DNA of 16,801 bases, from NCBI GenBank assembly GCA_902783445.1, contig CACZQX010000119.1, positions 1 through 16,801 on the forward strand. Reading direction: 5' to 3'. The notes under the pieces are model-generated. The model ran no database searches, was not told the origin of the DNA, and saw nothing but the letters and a program-made list of their open reading frames with translations. The stretch is from an uncultured Lachnospiraceae bacterium (GTDB lineage Bacteria; Bacillota; Clostridia; Lachnospirales; Lachnospiraceae). Below are positions 13,886 to 16,801 of this stretch, piece after piece; within the stretch, counting starts at the first letter, position 1; every line of letters begins with the position of its first letter. Made by a program: the position numbers and the translations under genes.

Positions 13886-14253
13886 TGGATGATAGAATAT
13901 TCCAAAATATTTATGACGAATTGGAAAAGTATCTGTTTTTCGATTGGACAAAGGTAGTATTTTGTTTTGAGTATGGTGATGGCTCTTATTCTTTTTCGTT
14001 TTATGTGAAAAATAATGGTATTTATACAAAATGTTACGACATTGAAAGTTTAAATGAAAAAGAGTTGGAAGAATCCTTTGAAAAAATTGATAAAATGCTA
14101 ATTAAAGAAAGAAATAAGCTTGAAAAAAAATGGTTTATTATGACTATGATAGTTGAGAGAGATGGGGAAATGCATACAGATTTCGATTACGACTATTCGA
14201 ATGTTGATAATTACGAACAAAAAAAGGAATGGAAAAAAAGATACCTAATATAA
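13885..14253 (+). CDS. YezG/DUF600-like immunity protein
   Basis: This is a 122-aa protein, acidic and aromatic, with no signal. The family pattern is visible: an N-terminal helix (IYDELEKYLFFDW), strands VVFCFEYGDGSYSFSFYV, a charged middle helix with KKWFIMTMIVERDGEM, and the C-terminal signature F-DYDYSN followed by EWKKRYL (99-121), matching the YezG/DUF600 ending in which a D-Y-D motif precedes W..KY. Members neutralise NS_2-type nuclease toxins by direct binding. Its ATG overlaps the toxin stop by one base (TAATG), the usual toxin-immunity arrangement, and a terminator begins 58 nt later. This pairing supports the toxin call. A stand-alone regulator is less likely. Confidence 0.8.
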   Translation: MDDRIFQNIYDELEKYLFFDWTKVVFCFEYGDGSYSFSFYVKNNGIYTKCYDIESLNEKELEESFEKIDKMLIKERNKLEKKWFIMTMIVERDGEMHTDFDYDYSNVDNYEQKKEWKKRYLI

Positions 14254-14311
14254 GTGAAAACTTTATATATCAGAAAATGGATGCTTGCTTGTCCGAATTA
14301 TAGTACTCGAT

Positions 14312-14354
14312 ATGCTTACAATTGTTAATATAAGAAACAGTTGTAAGCATTTTT
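14312..14354 (+). terminator. Rho-independent terminator of the GTPase-ATPase-nuclease-immunity operon
   Basis: ATGCTTACAATTGTT (14312-14326) pairs with AACAGTTGTAAGCAT (14336-14350), 15 pairs with one T-G, with a 9-nt loop and a T run to 14354. It marks the right end of the cassette. Confidence 0.92.
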
Positions 14355-14406
14355 GTTGAATCAATCGAGGCAATTTCGGATTAATTCAAACAAGGAGGAA
14401 AAAAAT

Positions 14407-14646
14407 ATGGAAAAAAGAACAACAAACAGCGGATTAAAAGCAGCTAAGGTAATAATAACAATAATTATGATTATTTGGGTGATTTCGCCAATTGATCTCA
14501 TGCCGTTTATTCCACTTGATGACATAGCAGTATTTATAGGAACTATATTATTTGACGTATTGGCAGGAAGAAACCCAAGAACAAATTATTATAATAATCA
14601 TCAAGATTATTACACAAATCAACAAGATTACTATAATTACAGATAG
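14407..14646 (+). CDS. Small membrane protein, DUF1232/YkvA-like
   Basis: This is a 79-aa protein. A basic N-terminus (MEKRTTNSGLKAAK) is followed by a membrane segment (VIITIIMIIWVI, about 15-26) and the DUF1232 hallmark SPIDLMPFIPLDD (27-39), then a second apolar stretch (IAVFIGTILFDVLAG). The tail is a low-complexity Asn/Gln/Tyr segment with a partly repeated DYYTNQQDYY. Proteins with this SPIDLIP...DD motif are small membrane proteins of unknown role. ATG 14407 is chosen because AAGGAGGAA lies 7 to 8 nt upstream; an in-frame ATG at 14353 falls in the preceding terminator. The gene is followed by its own terminator and stands alone. Confidence 0.75.
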   Translation: MEKRTTNSGLKAAKVIITIIMIIWVISPIDLMPFIPLDDIAVFIGTILFDVLAGRNPRTNYYNNHQDYYTNQQDYYNYR

Positions 14647-14698
14647 CGATACAAAAGCACTTGTGATATGGGACGTAATTTGGAATTATGAAAATGCT

Positions 14699-14729
14699 TA
14701 AAGCCCGCCGCAACGCGGGCTTTATTTTA
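14699..14729 (+). terminator. Rho-independent terminator after the DUF1232-like gene
   Basis: TAAAGCCCGC (14699-14708) pairs perfectly with GCGGGCTTTA (14715-14724) around a 6-nt loop, followed by TTTTAT. Confidence 0.92.
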
Positions 14730-14786
14730 TCTCCCGAAAATCCTATAATAATTACACAAGGATTATTTTTAATTACAGGTGACCTC

Positions 14787-15317
14787 ATGATAAAACTCAT
14801 TAAACCGACAAAAGAACTGGAATCGCAGGCTATAGAATTCAAGCAGGAATTCTTTGATAACAATGAAAAAATAATAAATGGCAGTGAGCTTTTGGATCAA
14901 ACGGACGATTATGATGAATGGCTTACTTCCGTCACAAATAACAGCTGTGCTAAAACCGTTAATCCAAACTGGGTTGTGACGGATACTTTTTTTGCGATTG
15001 ATGGAGCGGGCAAGATTGTGGGAATTATTGACTTAAGACATTCTCTAAATGATTTCCTTAAAGATCTTGGAAATTGCGGTTATAGTGTGAGACCATCAGA
15101 GCGGAGAAAAGGCTACGCCACCGAAATGCTTAGGCAGGTCTTAATTGTTGCAAAGGAAAGTGGCATGAATGAATTGCATTTATCTGTGGAGCGAGATAAT
15201 GAGGCATCGATAAAAACAATCAAAAGCAACGGCGGAGTCTATGAAAGAAGCTTCCAAATCGAAAATAAAATTGCAGATATTTATTCAATTTTCCTTTTCC
15301 GGAATTTAATGATATAA
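14787..15317 (+). CDS. GNAT family N-acetyltransferase
   Basis: This 176-aa protein has a GNAT fold. The acetyl-CoA-binding motif A is GYSVRPSERRKGYATEML (about 97-114), with the RRKGYA pyrophosphate loop; a C-terminal strand (LHLSVERDNEASIKTI) and the NGGVYERSF ending complete the domain. Upstream are strands FFAIDGAGKIVGIIDLRH. It probably transfers an acetyl group to a small amine or protein amine; the substrate cannot be read from sequence. ATG 14787 has AGGTGA upstream; an earlier in-frame start at 14688 would lie across the terminator and is rejected. TATAAT at 14744-14749 may serve as its -10 but has no good -35. The gene's 3' end carries the gdpP promoter. Confidence 0.87.
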   Translation: MIKLIKPTKELESQAIEFKQEFFDNNEKIINGSELLDQTDDYDEWLTSVTNNSCAKTVNPNWVVTDTFFAIDGAGKIVGIIDLRHSLNDFLKDLGNCGYSVRPSERRKGYATEMLRQVLIVAKESGMNELHLSVERDNEASIKTIKSNGGVYERSFQIENKIADIYSIFLFRNLMI

Positions 15318-15318
15318 T
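15310..15318 (+). promoter_or_regulatory. Extended -10 promoter of gdpP
   Basis: TGATATAAT (15310-15318) overlaps the last codons of the GNAT gene. The -35 position (15290-15295, TTTCCT) is weak, as is usual for extended -10 promoters. The start of transcription would be near 15325. Confidence 0.6.
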
Positions 15319-15323
15319 ATAAG

Positions 15324-15347
15324 CTGTCAGATTAAATCCTCTGACAG
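15324..15347 (+). other. Hairpin at the 5' end of the gdpP transcript
   Basis: CTGTCAGA (15324-15331) and TCTGACAG (15340-15347) form a perfect 8-bp stem with an 8-nt loop. No T tract follows, so it is not a good terminator for the GNAT gene. Its place at the predicted transcript start suggests a 5' stabilising stem or a binding site. Confidence 0.5.
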
Positions 15348-15403
15348 ATGTGTTAATGCTGTGGATTGTCCATTGGCTTGTATATGGTATTTTGGGAGAA
15401 ATT

Positions 15404-16801
15404 ATGAAAAACAGAATTAAAGTTCACAAAAGGCTTAATCTATATTTCACATGGCCGCTTATTGTTATAGCGTTTTTTGCGGCGCTTGCAATAGGGTTGT
15501 TCTTTGTTAGCATAAATGCCGGCATTGTGGCAATTATTTGCACGGCTGTTTATGCTGTTGCGGCTATTATAATACACTTAGTTAATCGTAAAAAAATGGT
15601 TCACGAACTTGTGGAATTTGCGGAAGAATATTCGCAGGTTCAGGGCGAGTTTATTAAAGACCTTGCCATTCCTTACGGTATTTTGGACGGATACGGCCAG
15701 CTTTTGTGGATGAACACCAAAATGGCAGAGATTACAGACAACAAACTTCGCGAAAACAGAAGTTTTTTGTCGGAGTTTAAAGATATAACACTTGAAGATT
15801 TGGACTTTGAGACTCAAAAGGTTATTAACCTTGTTCATAATGGCAATAATTATCGAGTAGAGCTTAAAAAGCTCATTCCGCCGGAGGATTTCAAAGGGAA
15901 CAAAGTTCTTAATTTAAAGGTTGATCGTCCTTATTTTGTTGCGGTTTATTTCTTTGATGAAACTCAAATGAAAAAAATGCAAAAAGAAATTGCTGATCAG
16001 CAGATGGTTACGGGTCTTATTTATCTTGATAACTACGAAGAAATCTTAAACGAAATCGAAGATGTAAGACGTGCCCTTTTAATCGGTCTTTTGGACAGAA
16101 AGATTACCGGATATTTCTTCGAAATGGACGGTATTGTTCGTAAACTTGAAAAAGACAGATATTTCATAGCTTTCAAGCGCCAGTATCTATCGGGCCTTCA
16201 AAGCAACAAATTTGAAATATTGGATGAAATAAAAGAAGTTAACTTAGGTAACGACAATCCTGTCACAATCAGTATCGGTATCGGTGTGGGAGGCAGCGGT
16301 TATAATCAAAATTGCGATTTTGCCCGTGTGGCCATCGACCTAGCCCTGGGACGCGGCGGCGATCAAGCGGTTATCAAAGAAGGGGAAAAAATCTACTACT
16401 ACGGCGGCAAGAGCAAGTCCGTTGAGAAAAATACAAAAGTTAAAGCCAGAGTTAAAGCTCATGCTCTTAAGCAGATTCTTCTTGAAAAAGATAAAGTTAT
16501 TATTATGGGTCACCGTGTGGGAGATATTGATTCATTCGGCGCATCCATCGGTCTTTTCAAGGCAGCCAAGGCTTACGGCAAGCGCGCTTACATAATAATC
16601 AACGAAACAACTACGACGGTTAAGCCTATCATCGAGCTTTTTAACAGTGATGAAGACTATTTAAACGATACATTTATAGATGAAGAACGCGCAAAAGAAC
16701 TTATGGACGAAACTACGGTTCTTGCGGTTGTGGATACAAGCAAGCCGGAAATCGTGGAATGTCCGGAACTTTTATCTCTTGCAAAAAGCATTGTTGTTGT
16801 G
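15404..16801 (+). CDS. gdpP: c-di-AMP phosphodiesterase GdpP, 5' part
   Basis: The frame runs open from ATG 15404 to the right edge, giving 466 residues of an expected 650-680. Two membrane helices cover about 15-58 (WPLIVIAFFAALAIGLFF and the following apolar stretch), with a charged NRKKMVHE after them. A PAS-like domain (about 80-180) and a degenerate GGDEF domain (about 195-340) follow, in which the GGDEF loop is replaced by EKDRYF, as in GdpP. The DHH domain starts near 360, with motif GHRVGDIDSFGA (369-380; His370, Asp374 and Asp376 as metal ligands) and VVDTSKPE later. The enzyme hydrolyses cyclic di-AMP at the membrane. The ribosome site is GGGAGA. In Bacillota gdpP usually precedes rplI and dnaB, which should lie beyond the window. 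Confidence 0.95.
   Translation, partial: MKNRIKVHKRLNLYFTWPLIVIAFFAALAIGLFFVSINAGIVAIICTAVYAVAAIIIHLVNRKKMVHELVEFAEEYSQVQGEFIKDLAIPYGILDGYGQLLWMNTKMAEITDNKLRENRSFLSEFKDITLEDLDFETQKVINLVHNGNNYRVELKKLIPPEDFKGNKVLNLKVDRPYFVAVYFFDETQMKKMQKEIADQQMVTGLIYLDNYEEILNEIEDVRRALLIGLLDRKITGYFFEMDGIVRKLEKDRYFIAFKRQYLSGLQSNKFEILDEIKEVNLGNDNPVTISIGIGVGGSGYNQNCDFARVAIDLALGRGGDQAVIKEGEKIYYYGGKSKSVEKNTKVKARVKAHALKQILLEKDKVIIMGHRVGDIDSFGASIGLFKAAKAYGKRAYIIINETTTTVKPIIELFNSDEDYLNDTFIDEERAKELMDETTVLAVVDTSKPEIVECPELLSLAKSIVVV

Noticed and set aside
15578..15838. Minus-strand open frame of 86 codons
   Set aside because: It lies fully inside gdpP, which has clear domain motifs on the plus strand, and shows no ribosome site.
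1..16801. CRISPR arrays, integrase attachment sites, intact insertion sequences
   Set aside because: No regularly spaced direct repeats, transposase or integrase gene, or matching boundary repeats were found by eye.

Overview
The window looks like chromosomal DNA of an AT-rich Clostridia bacterium (Bacillota), most likely a Lachnospiraceae-type genome. This rests on the gene order and on the style of the proteins: a DUF5711-like protein followed by CvpA, the rpsF-ssb-rpsR operon, a GdpP-type c-di-AMP phosphodiesterase, strong GGAGG ribosome sites and consensus sigma-A promoters. The species cannot be named from the sequence alone.

Layout. Positions 1-1252 hold the 3' part of a beta-propeller-like protein and a CvpA-family membrane protein. 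A tRNA-Cys gene with a near-perfect promoter and its own terminator follows (1267-1416). The conserved operon rpsF-ssb-rpsR occupies 1582-2628 and ends in a strong terminator. From there to gdpP (15404 to the right edge, cut in its DHH domain) lie about 12.8 kb of accessory DNA. In many Bacillota rpsF-ssb-rpsR and gdpP-rplI-dnaB lie close together, so this looks like an insertion hotspot.

Accessory part 1 (2700-5825). A 144-bp imperfect inverted repeat resembling a MITE comes first. It is followed by a 69-residue membrane protein, a divergent HTH protein, and a C-terminal remnant of a longer gene. Next come two paralogous XRE regulators, each preceded by the same 20-bp palindrome that overlaps its -35 box. 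The first regulator is followed by a lipoprotein and a 21-residue membrane microprotein.

Accessory part 2 (5933-14253). A Fic AMP-transferase-type gene has its promoter inside nested inverted repeats. Then comes a tightly packed four-gene cassette: an 857-aa dynamin-like GTPase, a 1187-aa HerA/DUF87-type ATPase with a Ser/Thr-rich and Gly/Ala-rich central region, a nuclease toxin of the DNA/RNA non-specific (NS_2) type with no LXG or other export domain, and a YezG-like immunity protein. Gaps are 3 nt, -4 nt and -1 nt, so the four products are probably made together. This cassette is the main candidate for an undescribed system. It could be a toxin module with a dedicated motor ATPase and membrane-remodelling GTPase, or an anti-phage system whose effector is the nuclease.

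Accessory part 3 (14312-15317). A terminator, a small DUF1232/YkvA-like membrane protein, another terminator and a GNAT acetyltransferase lead into the gdpP promoter. No CRISPR array, rRNA, integrase or intact insertion sequence was seen.
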